NCBI GenBank assembly: GCA_002007465.1
Contig: LNAC01000681.1
Coordinates: 384,739-448,738 of the forward strand
DNA length: 64,000 bases
Direction of reading: 5' to 3'
From: Ailurus styani
Taxonomy: Eukaryota > Chordata > Mammalia > Carnivora > Ailuridae
In this document: positions 11,810-23,830 of the stretch, one piece after another
How positions within the stretch are numbered: the stretch's first letter is position 1
Layout of the letters: the number at the start of each line of letters is the position of its first letter
Notes under the pieces: model-generated
Seen by the model: only the letters and a program-made list of their open reading frames with translations
Databases searched by the model: none
Told to the model about the DNA's origin: nothing
Position numbers and translations under genes: made by a program

Positions 11810-11930
11810 CTTTACGCTCGACTCCTCCACCAAGGAATGAGCTTCTGGAGGACAGGGATCCTCCTCATGGCATCCCTCGTGTCCAACGTGCTTTCATATC
11901 TACTTAACGGAATCGAATTGAACATGCCAC
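11810..11930 (+). mobile_element. L2 LINE relic (3' end)
   Basis: 'aatgagcttctggaggacag' with 'ggatcctcctcatggcatccc' resembles the L2 tail (gagctcc..gagggcagggacc..). Strongly diverged. Confidence 0.35.
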
Positions 11931-13695
11931 AGTATGTACCTAAGGAACCTTGTTTCCTGCAGAATAACCACCTTGGTAGGCACTTTTTCCTAAACATTTG
12001 GGAACAAGGCTTTTAGAATTATCCTCAGAAAATTAGTTTAGAGGCTTCATAAGAAAAAGAAGCCTTAATGTTTTAGGCAACAACAGTAAATGAAAAACAG
12101 AACTGTCCTAATATACCCCAAATCAGCGAAAATCCAGCTGTTTAGAGAAATGCTTTTAAGTGGCTGACTTTTGCATTTTTAATTCCCAAGATTTCCATTT
12201 TTCTGGCCTCTGCATATGTGAAATTATGAAAGCCGGAGCGCTGACCCTCTGTTGTAAGAGCTGAACTTTCCCGTGCATCTGTCCTAATGCAAGAAAACTG
12301 TATTTACAAACATGTTCACACATTTTCTTACTGATGGAAAAAAACCTCACTGGAGATACTTAAAATCTATATTATGGTTTTGGTCTCATGTTTATTGTCA
12401 ATACTCAGACCTTCATTCTGGAGCTGAGGTTATTCATAGTTGGTGTGCACGTGCTTAGGTGGCAGAATTCATCAGCTTTGGAGTCTCCAAGTCCTGTCAC
12501 CTCCCCCCAAGTCATGTGTATAACTCTCTGACAGGGACTTAGGCCCAGTTGTGGGAACACGTATCATGGGACACTAATCGCCGTAAACCCAAGAGGCCCC
12601 AGACCGACCCACAGCTCCGCCCTCCTTCCGGGCTGGCCAGTTCAGCCCAGGTTTTCCTCGTGCTCCCTACACTCAACGGGGTCCTTAGCTTCCCCAAGGA
12701 ATTAATTAAATGGGCTTCGGGTCAGAATAAAACACCTTGACATTGCACTAAAGGCTTTGAAATCCTCTGGGGTCATCGGAGACATTCCCAGCATCAGAGG
12801 AGGAGCACAAGTCAGAGAGGAGCGCAAGTTACAAGTCACAGCAAGCACTTTCCAGGCAACGGCACCATTTCCCAGGACCCCACACACTGTGAGGCCAAGG
12901 TCGCAGGGCTGGCCAGAGCAAGGCAGGTGGTGCAGGGCTGGGCGCAGAGAGGTAGTGAGCCTGTGAGCCTGGTCCTATGGCTTTGCCCCAGCAGGAGCTG
13001 CGCCTACAGAGCTCAGCTCCTTGGCGGTCAGAGTCGACCCCACCACTGCGGGACACACAAGCAGGGCAGAGAACACTGGCCTGGAAACCAGATGCTCTGG
13101 GATCTCTTCCCCATACTGCTGACCTTGGGAAGGCGGGGCTGGGGACTTCCGCGGTCTCGACATTTGGCATTCCCCATTCTTCAAGCGTACTCAGGACCAT
13201 GCTTATCCCAGGAGTCCCCCTGGGTCTGCTTTGAGTCCTGGCTCCTGACCCAGCCTTGCTGGCACCCATGGCCCTGGCAACACTGAGCTGGGCAGCCTGG
13301 CCAAGGTGAGGGCAGAGGAGAGTGTATACCCAGGGGTAACGTCCCCAGAACCTCTCTGGGGACATTCATGCCCGGCCCTGTCTTCAGACTCACCCCCTAC
13401 CTCCCTGCAGCCCTGCTCCATCACACTAGACTTTTCAGAGTTTTGTTTTTTTGTTTCTTTTTGGGTTTTTTGTTTTTTCAGACTTTGCATAGTTTTTAAG
13501 CAAGTCGTGCTTCCACGCCCGTGGTTCATTTTCCACTGTGCAGTGTGAAATAGTTTTCTTGAGAAATACAATTGCTTACTGTCCAAGTCTGTTATATGAG
13601 TTTAATTGTAATTTGGATTTTTTTAAAAGTCCTCACAGATTTTTAAACCTTATGTCTTTGCAAACAGTAGCAAACCTATGACCAGAAATGGGCTT
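11931..13695. other. Unassigned intergenic sequence
   Basis: No gene or repeat recognised. 12760-13420 is GC-richer than its surroundings and carries overlapping open frames on both strands (up to 178 codons, 12829-13365), with no recognisable protein. Confidence 0.4.
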
Positions 13696-13699
13696 CCAT

Positions 13700-13850
13700 C
13701 TGTAAGGAAATAGGTACCAGACATCGAGCTAACCGCTTAACTCTAGCCATTTTATTATTCTACCGAGGGAGTGTTGCCATTCCCACTCACAGATGAGGAA
13801 CCTCTGGCTTCAAAGAGTTAAGTCACTTGCCCCCAATCACGGGAAGTAGC
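13700..13850 (-). mobile_element. MIR SINE relic
   Basis: 'cattcccactcacagatgag' followed by 'ttaagtcacttgcccccaatcac' matches the conserved MIR core (cccattttacagatgagg..aagtaacttgcccaaggtcac) in reverse. Confidence 0.75.
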
Positions 13851-14439
13851 AGCCACCAGCAATTGCAAAGGCGAGAATGACATGATTTTGTTGGGAGGAA
13901 TTTGTGCTAAGATGTATCCATATGTTTAAAATACTTCTCTACGACTATAAACATGGGGACAACAGCCTAGGAGCTCCAAGGAACCTTCCCCCTGCCAAAC
14001 AACTAAGCCTGGAAAAGACACAGCAGCGGACACACTGCTGGGCTCACAGAGCAACAGGGAGCTGAGTAGGGGATTCTGCGGTGGGGGACCGGGGCTGGGG
14101 AGGTTGGGAGTAGGGCTGGTCTGCGGAGAATCGCAGCAATGCTATGGGGAAATGGAGCCAGACAAAGGTTGGGAAGGAGAGCCCCCCCCTCCCCCCCGCC
14201 ATGAGCCTATCCTCCCCACAAGAGCTGAAAACATCCCCTGCGAGTGATTCTCCCTGGCTTCTGGCAAAAGACAAAGCAAGCACTCTCTGCAGGAGAGCCC
14301 ACACGCCCCATCCGAGGTAACGAAACCCGAGAGAGCAAGGCACTGTGAGTCGGAGTTAGCAGAAACGAGGGACAGCAGTACAGATGGCCAGGGGCTGTAG
14401 CTGTGGAGTTGTCAGAGAAGACAGACTTGCTACAGATGG
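13851..14439. other. Unassigned intergenic sequence
   Basis: No repeat assigned. A C-rich run sits at 14183-14198. Confidence 0.4.
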
Positions 14440-14830
14440 GTGATAAAAGAAATAAAAAATTCAACCATGAAGATCATCAGCAAGAACTGATTAGGAAGAA
14501 TAAAACGAAATTTAAAAAATCAGAATTCTAGAAATAAGAAAAATACCATAAGAGCTCAAATAAAAACTTAACGGAAGTGTCCAATAGATTAGACGGTCGG
14601 AGGAAGAATCATAAACAAAGGTTTGTACCCAATTACCCGGAGCATAAGGATGTGGATGATATTAAAGAGATGATAAGAGATAGGGATGAGACACTGCAGA
14701 AGGAAAGAACAGAAACAAGAAAGAGATAATTTCCCAGGATTGAGGGAAAAACCTGAATCCACAGATCTAGGGAACACACTGTGTCCCGACCAGGAAAGAC
14801 CATTAGATGGACAGCCTTCAGCGAGGATGA
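14440..14830 (+). mobile_element. Old L1 fragment from the ORF1 region
   Basis: 'agaattctagaaataagaaa', 'gagatgataagagataggga' and 'tttcccaggattgagg ... atccacagat' follow the order of mammalian L1 ORF1 sense sequence. Diverged and not open for translation. Confidence 0.55.
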
Positions 14831-15054
14831 CCAGCAACCCCTGCTCCCTTCCTTGGGCCCAGCCCGCAGCCCAGGGAACCAGAAGCTGAGGAAAGAAGGG
14901 CAAACTTGGTCTGATTTTTCACTTCAGTCTCTCCCTCACCCTCTGCCTCCTTCTTGTTTGGGATGCAATGAGGCAGGGGCACAGGGACAGAGGCAAAGGG
15001 CCCTCCCTGTAAGCTTTGTTGTTCCTGTTTGTCTGGCAAAGGCCTTCTGTTTTA

Positions 15055-15259
15055 TCTATTTTTTTTTAAGGTTTTACTTATTTATTTGACGGGGCGGGGG
15101 GGTGGAGAGCACAAGTAGGCAGAGCAGCAGGCAGAGGGAAAGGGAGAAGCAGGCACCCCACTGAGCAGAGAGCCCAACGTGGGGCTCGATCCCGGGACAC
15201 TGGGGTCATGACCTGAGCCAAAGGCAGCCACTTAACTGACTGAGCCACCCAGGCGCCCC
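15055..15259 (-). mobile_element. SINEC, full length
   Basis: Contains 'acaagtaggcagagcagcagg' region and ends 'tgagccacccaggcgcccc'. Perfect target copies 'aggccttctgtttta' at 15040-15054 and 15260-15274. Confidence 0.95.
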
Positions 15260-15274
15260 AGGCCTTCTGTTTTA

Positions 15275-15989
15275 GAAGACTTTCAAATCTTTGCTTTCCC
15301 TTTGACCAATCTTCTAGTTCCTGCACTTCTAATACTACCTACAGCCTCTTGGCTAAAAACCTCTCTTGGTCCGGGTCCTTCAGGATGACATGGGCCCCAT
15401 TTCCCTCCACGGGGACATTCCTTGCCCTACCAGCTGTCCTGGGCGGCCAGCTCCCATTGGTGCCTTCTCTCCCCTCTCCTGGCTGGTTAGTCTCCCTCCT
15501 CAGGTGCACCCCACACTTCCAGGGACACCTGGCACGCTCTCTCCAGAACTGTCTGCTCTGCTAGCAGCATGGGCCAGGCCTAAGAGTTGTCTCCCCAGCT
15601 CCATGACCATTTGGCAACAAAGTGAGCTGCTGAGAGGTAACCTCAGTCTCTGTGAAGCCTCCTTGGAGGCTCCCTCGAGCCTCTCTGTGGCTTGAGGTAG
15701 CGGGGGAGAGGGGGGCAGGGAAAGCACTCTCTCCACTCTGCTCTGTCATGGAGCAGAGCCCCCACCATACTCTGTGTCCGTGAATTCCTTCCAAAGACTT
15801 CTTCTCAGGGAAACCTCAACTTCCTCATCAAGCCTACAATTGGCGGTTATTGGATTGATCTAGTCATATTTTAACTGCATCGACAAATCTAGAACTTTCC
15901 TTTACAATGAAGAGCTCTTGGCATTAGTTTTCCTCAGCTTTAAAACTTTAGCATGGGTCCTGCGACAAGCAATGCTCTGGTTTGTCATT
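15275..15989. other. Unassigned intergenic sequence
   Basis: No gene or repeat recognised. Confidence 0.4.
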
Positions 15990-16006
15990 AGAAATTGATG
16001 TAGACA

Positions 16007-16207
16007 GGGGCGCCTGGGGGGCTCGGTGGGTTAAAGCCTCTGCCTTCTCAGATCTCAGGGTCCTGGGATCGAGCCCCGCATCAGGCTCTCTGCTAGGCAC
16101 AGAGCCTGCTTCCTCCTCCTCTCTCTCTCTGCCTGCCTCTCTGCCTACTTGTGATCTCTCTCTCTCTCTCTCTGTCAAATAAATAAATAAAATCTTTAAA
16201 AAAAAAA
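16007..16207 (+). mobile_element. SINEC, mustelid-type, young
   Basis: Head 'ggggcgcctggggggctcgg', 'tgggttaaagcctctgcc', 'tacttgtgatctctc', long CT tract and A tail. Perfect 17-bp target copies 'agaaattgatgtagaca' at 15990-16006 and 16208-16224. Confidence 0.97.
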
Positions 16208-16224
16208 AGAAATTGATGTAGACA

Positions 16225-17500
16225 GCAGAAGAACCGCTCTGAAGCCCGATGACTCTGTGTGTGGAGCCTATATAGGGCGATGCTCTAATCTGACTTAAGA
16301 TGTTCGCAAGGCGGTCATAAACAGCAGCCAGCAGGTGCGTGCACACTCGGGATTACCTTTTGCTATGTTGGTCTTCATCATTTTTTTGTCTCACAGGCAG
16401 ACAGTCATTCGTCTTCCCTTCTCTCTCCCACCCTCCTCCTCCATACCCCCTACTTTGTTCTCACCCCAAAAGGAAAGGACTCGCCTGGCCTCCAGCTGTC
16501 AGCTCCTGATGCGCATGTGTGTGCCCGCTCACACACAGGTGTGCGCCCCCACGTGGGCTCCTGCACCCGCGCAGCGGCGCTAGGAGGACCCCAATTTGTC
16601 CCTGCGGAGCCACACACCGAAGGACCCCTGGCTCAGCTCTGTTTCCTTTGTCATTCCCTTTGTTCCCCACTTTGGCTCGGTACTCCGTGCAGTGGGAAAA
16701 TCACACGCCTCTGAAGCCTTTTCATCCAGAAAACAAGCAAGAGAGTGTATCTAATTATCACTAGGTTGTTTCATTTCCCAAGGAGAGAACCATGCAGATA
16801 AAACAGCGTGCCGAAAGCAATCCGAGATCCTCCTTTTCGGTCATTTTCAGCAGCTATGTTTTTCTCCGCCTCTTGGGTATGCTGAACAGATCCACAGCCT
16901 CTCGCTCAAAACCTTTAAAGCCGAATGTGTTTCAGACTTCAGAAATTTTCAGTTTGGGGGAAGGTAGTACAGTGCAAATATCATATTTTATGTCATAGCC
17001 CCAGGGGCTAGGCAGTAGCTCATAATTAAATTCATTAGCATTTCTGTGGCAAAGACTGAACAGTCACCCTACGAGGAATGAAGAAAGATCTTAATTTGCT
17101 TCAGACCATTTTAGGTCAGGTTTCACCACCAAATAAGAAGAGAAAGAAAGACAAAAACAAATAAACCTCAGTTTTTGGACTTTGGGATTGTAGAGAATAC
17201 ATCATGAACTTGTATTCATCATGAGCTTGTATTCCCAATTGTTCTGACTTGCCCCATAAAAATCAATTGTTACATCTTCTTTTTCCCTTCTGCTTATGTC
17301 TTCCTTTGTGCATGCCGGTGGTCTGATATTGGAATTTTTCCTTTGTCCTCCCCCAATCTTATCATTCTTAAGTACCTCAGGTCTAACCACCAAACTAGTT
17401 TTCACTTGAGAATCCTGTAACTGCAACCCCCTTTGTGCACAGAGAACATTCTGGCACAGAGACAAGTGGCCTGGACTTGACTTGGAGGCTTCTTATAAAA
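16225..17500. other. Unassigned intergenic sequence
   Basis: No repeat or gene recognised. A short local duplication 'catgaacttgtattcatcatgagcttgtattc' lies near 17203-17235. Confidence 0.4.
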
Positions 17501-17513
17501 TGGATTTTTGTCT

Positions 17514-17712
17514 TTTTTTTTAAGATTTTATTTATTTATTTGACAGAGAGAGAGAGCACAAGTAGGCAGAGAGGCAGGCAGAGAGAGAGAGGAGGAGGAA
17601 GCAGGTTCTATGCTGAGCAGAGAGCCCGATGTGGGCCTCGATCCCAGGACCCTGAGATCATGACCTGAGCTGAAGGCAGAGGCTTTAACCCACTAAACCA
17701 CCCAGGCGCCCC
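17514..17712 (-). mobile_element. SINEC, mustelid-type
   Basis: 'gcacaagtaggcagagaggc' and 'ggctttaacccactaaacca' are the reverse complement of the mustelid-type diagnostic segments. Target copies 'tggatttttgtct' (17501-17513) and 'tggatttctgtct' (17713-17725). Confidence 0.95.
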
Positions 17713-17726
17713 TGGATTTCTGTCTT

Positions 17727-18114
17727 AATACAGCTTTGCAGCCACAACCTGAGCGTCTTACCAAAAAATACAGGGCCTCCCATGTTTGATGAGCTAACAC
17801 TAAAAAGGGTATTCCAGGTGCTGCTTCTCCCTCGTCCTTCATTTATTGGTTAAATCAATGAGGGATTAGCCAACGGTTCCTAAGCAACCGATCTCATAAG
17901 GCTGCATGAGAGCTGTGTTCTGGTTGCAGATGACTTTCTGAAGGAGCCTGGAGTTACATACCGTCCACTATTTACGCCGGGAGGGAAAATCTTCAGAACA
18001 ACATCCGCAGGATGTCCTTGGATGTTTCCAACAGCAAATGCCCATCTTACCCCTCTCTGGTGGCCTCAGCAATGGGCCGTGGCTCCAGGTGTCATACAAT
18101 TCACTCAGGAACTA
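17727..18114. other. Unassigned intergenic sequence
   Basis: Nothing recognised. Confidence 0.4.
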
Positions 18115-18710
18115 CTAATTTGTGCAACCAAATAAGCAGCATTATTCACAAGAGCCAAAGGCGGGGGAAGCAACCCAGGTGACCACTGACATGTGAGCAG
18201 ATAAACCAAAAATGGCATATGCACACAATGGAACATTACTCAGCCCGAAAAAGGAAGGAAGTTCCAACCTCTGCTACAACATGAATGAACCTGGAGGACA
18301 CGACGCTAGGTGATATACACCAGTCCTGGAAAGACAAAAAGCGTATGATTCCTCGTATCCGAGGTATCCAGTCACCAAATTCCCTGAGACACCGGGTCGA
18401 ATGGTGGCCGCCAGGGGCTGGCGGGAGCAGGGAGCAGGAGCTGTGGGTGAATGGGGATGGCGAGTTTCAGCTTTGCAAGATGAGAGAGTTTTGGAGATGT
18501 GTTGCACAGCAATGGGAATACACTTCACACGAGTGAACTGCACACTCCAAGAGCGTTCAGGTGGTAAAACTTGTATGTATCTTACCATGATTAAAAATAA
18601 AAACTAAGAACAAGCTCCTGAAACAAACAAACAAAAAAGGGAACCACACACTTACAAACTGATAAAATGGTCCATGTTAGATTCTATATTTCTACCACAA
18701 TAAGCAAAGA
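18115..18710 (+). mobile_element. Old L1, ORF2 end and 3' UTR
   Basis: 'attattcacaagagccaaag', 'aatggaacattactcagccc', 'acatgaatgaacctggagga' and 'ggtggtaaaact' follow L1 3' order in sense. The tail near 18680-18700 (ttctaccacaataagc) fits the L1 terminus. Confidence 0.85.
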
Positions 18711-19335
18711 ATGGCTATTGTAAACGAAGGTAAGTCCTGTGTGGCAGAAATGCTTTCTGCTTCAAGTACTAACGGGAGCCCCAAGTGACAGAAGGAGGCA
18801 TTCACACATACCTAAAATTAAAAAGCAAGAGGAAAAAAAAATGGGATCAATCCCCTCCATGAAGAAAATCTTCAAAACAGGCTTATCCAGCTTGCTTTTG
18901 TGTGTAAACATTTTGAATGTACAGCAGGAATGACTTTGAAAAAGGGACACCAAGTGAATCTCAGCCGTAAGAAAACTAGGACACAGTTATCATTTATAGA
19001 AACAGGTGCAACTGGTTTTCTTTGGGATTATTTTTTTCTTTAGGATATTTTCCCCCTCAACTCTCCTCATGGTAAATAAAAGCAGACATCATGTCAAATG
19101 AACCAGGGATCTTTGGCCACAGCTGTTGGCAAATTGCTAAATTCCGTGAAGATCAAGTTTCCCTCAAATGTCTATGCACCCTGATTTCTTGGCCCTGTTG
19201 ATACCTCTATTTCCAGTACCTGCATCCACTCGGTGGTCACACAGAAGAGTGAGGTTTCACAATGTGCACAATTATTCTTTGGTGGAATCTTCGCTGAGTC
19301 AAATGCAATTGTCAAGCCCTTTCCATATTTTCCAG
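18711..19335. other. Unassigned intergenic sequence
   Basis: Nothing recognised. Confidence 0.4.
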
Positions 19336-19475
19336 CACTGGTTCTCAATGTTGGCCCCACGGAATCACCTGGGATATTTTTAAAACCCGAATGCCCAGGC
19401 CCGCCCTTCAGTCGAACCAAATCAGAATCCCTGGGGCTGAGACCCACAGTGGAGATTGGTGTTTTAAAGTAACAC
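19336..19475 (+). mobile_element. MER5A-like non-autonomous hAT DNA transposon relic
   Basis: Begins 'cactggttctcaatgttgg' (terminal repeat CAGTGGTTCTCAA) and continues 'ggaatcacctgggatattttt ... cccaggcccgccc ... aatcagaatccctggggctg', matching MER5A. Confidence 0.85.
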
Positions 19476-19480
19476 TATAG

Positions 19481-19682
19481 GGGCGCCTGGGTGGCTCAGT
19501 GGGTTAAAGCCTCTGCCTTCGGCTCAGGTCATGATCTCAGGGTCCTGGGATCGAGGCCCGCATCGGGCTCCCCGCTCGGCAGGGAGCCTGCTTCCTCCTC
19601 TCTCTCTGCCTGCCTCTCTACCTACTTGTGATCTCTCTCTCTCTGTCAAATAAATAAATAAAATCTTTTAAAAAAAATAAAT
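19481..19682 (+). mobile_element. SINEC, mustelid-type, first of a tandem pair
   Basis: Complete head-to-tail copy. It is flanked by target-site copies 'aaagtaacactatag' at 19466-19480 and 19683-19697. It differs from its neighbour mainly in CT-tract length and a few bases. Confidence 0.97.
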
Positions 19683-19697
19683 AAAGTAACACTATAG

Positions 19698-19894
19698 GGG
19701 CGCCTGGGTGGCTCAGTGGGTTAAAGCCTCTGCCTTCGGCTCAGGTCATGATCTCAGGGTCCTGGGATCGAACCCCGCATCGGGCTCCCCGCTCAGCAGG
19801 GAGCCTGCTTCCTCCTCTCTCTCTGCCTGCCTCTCGGCCTACTTGTGATCTCTCTCTGTCAAATAAATAAAATTTAAATAAAAAATAAAAAAAT
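19698..19894 (+). mobile_element. SINEC, mustelid-type, second of a tandem pair
   Basis: Same orientation and nearly the same sequence as the preceding SINEC. Flanked by target copies at 19683-19697 and 19895-19908 ('aaagtaacactata'). Confidence 0.97.
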
Positions 19895-19908
19895 AAAGTA
19901 ACACTATA

Positions 19909-20094
19909 ATCCCTTATATGGTATCTGTGAGGGTAATAACACTACATAGGTTTTCGCCTTAAAAATATGTCCTCTGTTTTCTGCCCTCTCTTGTGCTCTT
20001 TCCTTTGAAAATCCTACCAATAATCCTATGAGAAGCTCATATCCCACTCCCACATCTCAAAGTAATTGGTTGAATTATAAGCTAATAATTGGCT
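19909..20094. other. Unassigned intergenic sequence
   Basis: Short stretch with nothing recognised. Confidence 0.4.
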
Positions 20095-20205
20095 TCCAGT
20101 AGACATATATTTACTAAGCACCTACTATTCTAGACACTGGGGACATGCTGGTGAACAAGACAACTTGCCAGTCTTCCCGGAGCTCACCTTCTAGAGGAGG
20201 CAGAT
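20095..20205 (-). mobile_element. L2 LINE relic (terminal piece)
   Basis: 'ttactaagcacctactattc', 'ctggggacatgctggtgaac' and 'ggagctcaccttctag' are the reversed L2 3' end. Confidence 0.75.
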
Positions 20206-20749
20206 GTACCCCTTTTGGCCAGAACATTCATCCTTCTGGCTGTCTGCCCATGGCTCATAGTTGAAGGCCAGCCCGCAGCCAGTGATTGGTCCCCGAAGAG
20301 TAGAGTGCAAAGGCCTGGTCTTCTTGCCTCGATCTGGGGCCAGCCAGATCCATCCAGCACTCCCCACGGGATTGGTGGAGGCTTCTGGTACCACTTAACC
20401 TCAGGGCTCCTTCTGTTCAGGCCTCCTTTCCTTGTCCTCACCCTTGCGTGTGTTGATTCCAATAAACATCCAACATGCAAACCCCCATCTTAGATAGTTT
20501 CCCAGGGAACTCGCCCCAAGTCTGGGATGGATATTAGGGCACCAGTAGTGGAGGTGGGTGAGGTGGAGTGGTTGAAGAATCGGGTGCTTTCTGGGGTTGG
20601 GGCCCAAGTAGGTGATGTTGATGCCATTTTATGATTCTCTGGGGGAGAAACACTGACCACAGAAATTTTGGCATGTTCCAAACTAAGGGCTTCCAACTGC
20701 ACTTTGTAAATTAGTAAATGCCCCCTTAGTAATAGCTATTCGTTTTCAT
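20206..20749. other. Unassigned intergenic sequence
   Basis: No gene recognised. Open frames on both strands, up to 98 codons, without known protein similarity. Confidence 0.4.
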
Positions 20750-20830
20750 GTTTTAAGCAATTCAGGTACATTGGATACCTTAACTCATTAATTTTCATAG
20801 CAGCCTAACTGGGTAGGTATTGTTTCCCTG
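20750..20830 (-). mobile_element. MIR SINE relic
   Basis: 'taactcattaattttcatag' and 'cctaactgggtaggtattg' match the reversed MIR core. Confidence 0.65.
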
Positions 20831-20869
20831 TTCCTGAAAGCCCTCAGATTCCACATCTCACCATTTGCT

Positions 20870-21390
20870 TCTTCCAGCTCCAGTCAATAGGCTACATTGA
20901 CTTTCTCCTCTTCTTGGCATGCACAGTACGCTCTGTGACCTGAGTGGCCTCAGGCCCTTTGTATGTGCTGTCTTCCACATGGAACATTCATTCTCCCCTG
21001 ACCACCATCTCTACTCCACTGGCTGTCATCTTCTTCAGGGATAGCCTCAAAAATGATGTTCTTAAAGTGGTTTCTCTTGTCCTCCCAATGTTAATCAATT
21101 GGGTTTTCCTGGTCTCAAAGAATCTTAAAATATTTTTTTATTGATTAGCTCTATAGTATTCCTTTATTGAATGAGCCTATGATATTGAATATTTCTATTT
21201 TATTAACCCTATAACATTTCTTTGATGATTCACTACAATTATAATTAAATGACTATTTGTACAATGAATCTTTCCCCATTTATTTTAAACTCCATGAAAG
21301 CAGGCACTCCCTTGCTCTGCTCTTTCCCCTAGCACAATTCCTGGCACATAATAGGCTCTCAAGAAATATTTGTTGGGTGAATGATGGAAA
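20870..21390 (+). mobile_element. L2 LINE relic (3' part, sense)
   Basis: 'ccctttgtatgtgctgtctt', 'cacatggaacattcattctcc', 'cctagcacaattcctggcac' and 'ataggctctcaagaaatatttg' follow L2 3' order. Confidence 0.75.
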
Positions 21391-21482
21391 TATTGAGGCT
21401 TAATGAGATTACAGAATTTCCCAAGGTTGTTAGTTTGTAGCAGAGCTGAGATGTGAACTCAGGTATGTTTTACTCCAAAGGT
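21391..21482 (-). mobile_element. MIR SINE relic
   Basis: 'tgaggcttaatgagattaca', 'cccaaggttgttagtttgta' and 'gagctgagatgtgaactcagg' match reversed MIR. Confidence 0.6.
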
Positions 21483-21590
21483 CAACACATCATAATTTGG
21501 TGACCTAAGTTGGGTAGGCTGACCAATTTAACTGATTAATAATATCTGCATTAAGCCATTATGTACCAGAACTCAAGAATGCTTCCTCAT

Positions 21591-21695
21591 GGGTGCCTGG
21601 CTGGCTCAGCCAGTAGAGCATATGACTCTTGATCTCAAAGTTATGATTTTGAGCCCCACACTGAAAATAGAGATGGCCTAAATTTTAAAAAAATT
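21591..21695 (+). mobile_element. Short, old SINEC form
   Basis: 'gggtgcctggctggctcagc', 'gagcatatgactcttgatct' and 'gttatgattttgagcccca' show the tRNA-Lys-like head of the old short carnivore SINE with no CT tract. Confidence 0.8.
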
Positions 21696-22125
21696 GGAAC
21701 CAGTAAAGAAAATGTGGTATGTCTATATAAGAATACTTCCCCAAAACTAGATGAAAACATGAGTTCCTCTAACACCCAGGCTTCATTGGGACCTCTCCCA
21801 GAACAGCAGGGAAATGGTACTACTCCCTCCCACTCAGGCAATTCTAAAACATATTCAAGTTGACATGTGTGCTCAACATGATGTTAAAGAATGGGGGTGG
21901 GAGAGGTTGGGATAGGGGGACAGGAAACTATGAAAATGAATAGTCAGCTAGAATTCTCAGAAACTGAGATGTGTTTTCTTTAGCTATTTTTACCTATTTT
22001 TATCTTTTTAATATATATTTTTATATATTTTATCTATTATTGCTCTAATAGATAAGATCATTCCTAACTGACCAAATATTCACCGGAAAACCTCTTTTAT
22101 TTCAACCCTCACAATAAAGCTTTTT
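21696..22125. other. Unassigned intergenic sequence
   Basis: AT-rich, nothing recognised. Confidence 0.4.
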
Positions 22126-22142
22126 AAAATGGGTTAGTCCAT

Positions 22143-22341
22143 GGGGCACCTGGGTAGCTCAGTCAGTTAAGCATCTGCCTTTGGCTCTCTGGTCATGGTC
22201 CCAGGGTCCTGGGATGGAGCCCTGTGTGGGGCTCTTTCCTCATCAGAGAGTCTGCTTCTCCTTCTGCCCCTCCCCCTGCTCACGTTCTCTCTTGCTATCT
22301 CTCCCTCTCTCAAATAAATAAAACTTTTAAAAAAATAAAAT
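22143..22341 (+). mobile_element. SINEC, full length
   Basis: Perfect 16-bp target copies 'aaaatgggttagtcca' at 22126-22141 and 22342-22357. Confidence 0.95.
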
Positions 22342-22489
22342 AAAATGGGTTAGTCCACTTTCCTGCAAAAATAGATACTATTTTCTAAAAAAAAAATCTA
22401 TTTTTTTAATAACGATAGAATCTTGTGGGGACCCAAGGAGACAGCTCTGCTTTAATGGGGAGTTGGAGAAAGTCAGGCACATAGCAGAA

Positions 22490-22620
22490 AACACTCTAGG
22501 TCAGTGAGCTCAGGACAAGGTCTGCCATTTCCTAAGGCTCAGCCGGTGAGTGGGAACAGGGTAATTAACCCATGTGGACCTCTGTGTCTTCATTTGAAAA
22601 ATGATGATAACGGATTTAAT
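22490..22620 (+). mobile_element. MIR SINE relic
   Basis: 'taattaacccatgtggacct' and 'ctgtgtcttcatttgaaaaatg' resemble MIR (cttaacctctctgtgcctcagtttcctcatctgtaaaatg) in sense. Confidence 0.5.
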
Positions 22621-22626
22621 TTAGGT

Positions 22627-22713
22627 AATCTCTGCACTCAATGTGGGGCTTGAACGCATGACCTTGAGATCAAAAGTCACATGTTCTACTGGCTGAGACA
22701 GCCAGGCACCCCT
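22627..22713 (-). mobile_element. Short, old SINEC form
   Basis: 'gtggggcttgaacgcatgac', 'cttgagatcaaaagtcacat' and 'gagacagccaggcacccc' are the reversed tRNA-like head. Confidence 0.75.
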
Positions 22714-23687
22714 TGGGAAAGCATTCTTGAGCTGTGGTACATATTGCCTTAACCCAGATATTATTTTCTAAGAAATTTTGCTCACTGATTTCAGGATCTA
22801 CTAATGGATTGCAAGGGCAGTTTGAAAACCCCCACCCCTGTCCCAGATTAGTGATTCTCAACAAAGAACTGGCTGAGTATGGATAAACCTTTACAATGCA
22901 CAGGGATTTATTTGTTTTGAAAACTAAATGAGTAGTACACAATCAAGCCAAAGGTGTGGGTAGTGAAGGGAATGCAGAGGGGAATGAGGAATGAATCCTT
23001 TCCTTAGCTCCATGTAACTTCTTCTGTGACTTAAAGGAGTCGAAGTGGTGGTCGCTATGGTTCCTTCCACTTGCAAATTTCTGAGTGAACTGCTGTGCCT
23101 ACAACCCTTAGGTCTGAAATCCCTGAGACCTGGCGTTGCCCAAGGGTCTGGAACCTTATGGGTGTCAGGAGAGGAAGGTGAGAATGTTCTGCTCATCCAG
23201 GAGCAGGAGGTGAGACCTCCTGACCTCTCTACACCCACCCTGGACAATGAACCCTCCTTTCAGTCCAGGGTTACCAGAAATGTGTGTGGCACAAGGACTG
23301 GGCTGAACCACAGAAAGACAGCAAAGACCTTGTCTTTGAGACCTTCAAGCAAGTATATTACGTGAAAATCTGCTGGCTCATTTTCCTTGTATCTTGGAGG
23401 CCTACACAAGCTTCAGTGTTCTGGGGTTGAAAACCAAGATCCCTAGCCCAGATCACACCACAGAATGTCAGCTGGGCCTGGCAACTCCCCTAATCTGGAA
23501 AGGCATGGCTGCTTTTATGGATTAGAAATCTTAAGACTCACACAATAGGATGAGGGCTAGCTTATCCTCAAGTTAGGGACAAGAATCGGGTCCCTTGGCT
23601 CCCAGTCCAATACTCAGGTACTCCAGTACTCCCTGTTCCTGAATGGGAGGAAATTTTCAGGAATGAAAGCAGTATCTTACCATCAAG
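22714..23687. other. Unassigned intergenic sequence
   Basis: No gene or repeat recognised. Confidence 0.4.
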
Positions 23688-23830
23688 CACTTCACGAGCA
23701 CCTACCATGTGCCAGGCTCTGCTCCAAGAGTTTTGCATGCATTAATTAATTTAATCTCAAAATACAAGCCCTATGAAACTAGTACCATTTTTACCCCTGT
23801 TTCCAAGCTAAGTAGACTCAGGGTGGTAGA
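23688..23830 (-). mobile_element. MIR SINE relic
   Basis: 'gcacctaccatgtgccaggc', 'gcatgcattaattaatttaa' and 'ccctatgaaactagtacca' match reversed MIR. Confidence 0.75.
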
